A stretch of 53,614 nucleotides of DNA from Fusobacterium sp. JB019 (GTDB taxonomy: Bacteria; Fusobacteriota; Fusobacteriia; Fusobacteriales; Fusobacteriaceae), in contig JAUTCN010000014.1 in NCBI GenBank assembly GCA_030673965.1, positions 1-53,614 on the forward strand, read 5' to 3'. The notes beneath the pieces are model-generated. The model was not told the origin of the DNA. It did not search any database and saw nothing but the letters and a program-made list of their open reading frames with translations. The translations under genes and the position numbers were made by a program. Positions within the stretch are counted from its first letter, which is position 1, and every line of letters begins with the position of its first letter. Below are positions 53,470-53,614 of this stretch, piece by piece.

Positions 53470-53614
53470 TTACCTTCCTATTGAATAATATTCTATATTA
53501 TTTTCACTCATCTCTTTCGTGTCATATATATTTCTTCCATCATATACAAGAGGTGTTCTCATTAATTTAAAATCTTTTCCACGTAAATCTCTTATCTCTT
53601 TCCATTCTGTAAAT
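53470..53614 (-). CDS. UDP-glucose 6-dehydrogenase, C-terminal end (gene runs off right edge)
   Basis: About 48 codons are open to the edge. They read FTEWKEIRDLRGKDFKLMRT, then PLVYDGRNIYD and IEYYSIGR before the stop at 53470. T-E-W, D-G-R-N-(I/L)-Y-D and Y-x-x-I-G-R are the typical tail of Ugd/TuaD-type dehydrogenases. It would make UDP-glucuronate for the epimerase two genes on. The catalytic part is outside the window. Confidence 0.86.
   Translation of the reverse strand, partial: FTEWKEIRDLRGKDFKLMRTPLVYDGRNIYDTKEMSENNIEYYSIGR

Overview
The window is very AT-rich, with genes in runs of one strand, strong AGGAGG-type ribosome binding sites, and outer-membrane autotransporters, two-partner secretion proteins and OmpA lipoproteins beside Firmicutes-like metabolic genes. 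That mix points to a Fusobacteriota chromosome (Fusobacterium, Cetobacterium, Ilyobacter or a relative). The genus cannot be fixed from sequence reading alone.

Layout. (1) 1-9388, minus strand: a type V secretion and adhesin island. In order of transcription it holds a lipoprotein with two PPIase-less SurA-N-like repeats, a 1153-aa autotransporter, a small unknown exported protein, an OmpA-type lipoprotein and a TpsB/FhaC transporter. After a terminator comes the TpsA haemagglutinin, whose C-terminal part lies outside the window. The lipoprotein operon and tpsA carry the same 63-bp upstream element. (2) 9601-14736, plus: a DcuS/DcuR-like two-component system followed by a double solute-binding/GGDEF/EAL membrane protein with degenerate output domains. 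(3) 14887-21260: a DUF4145 zinc-ribbon protein, an iron alcohol dehydrogenase, a nucleotidyltransferase-like protein with a broken signature loop, an RHH/WYL-like regulator and a second autotransporter. (4) 21598-30961: a MATE exporter, a TctA-TctB-TctC plus URO-D-family catabolic operon with a divergent LysR regulator (odd start), an AraC/GyrI regulator, an ATPase remnant, a tandem small-ORF-like repeat and an IclR regulator. (5) 31119-35292, plus: a ureohydrolase and an Nramp-fold transporter lacking the usual metal-site residues, opposite the IclR gene, then cysteine synthase and glutaminase. (6) 35362-42863: a xylose operon (xylA, xylB, NhaC-type antiporter, MalY/PatB C-S lyase, TalC) with divergent ROK-type xylR and clear operators. 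(7) 42939 to the right edge, minus: a surface polysaccharide locus (Wzx, EpsG/Wzy-like polymerase, four glycosyltransferases, pyruvyl transferase, deacetylase-like protein, UDP-glucuronate epimerase, acetyltransferase, UDP-glucose dehydrogenase end).

The less explained parts are the shared promoter element and chaperone-like lipoprotein of the adhesin island, the IclR/ureohydrolase/non-canonical Nramp cassette, the inactive-looking GGDEF-EAL protein tied to a two-component system, and the tandem 83-85-bp element at 29755-29968. No tRNA, rRNA, CRISPR array or intact insertion sequence was seen.
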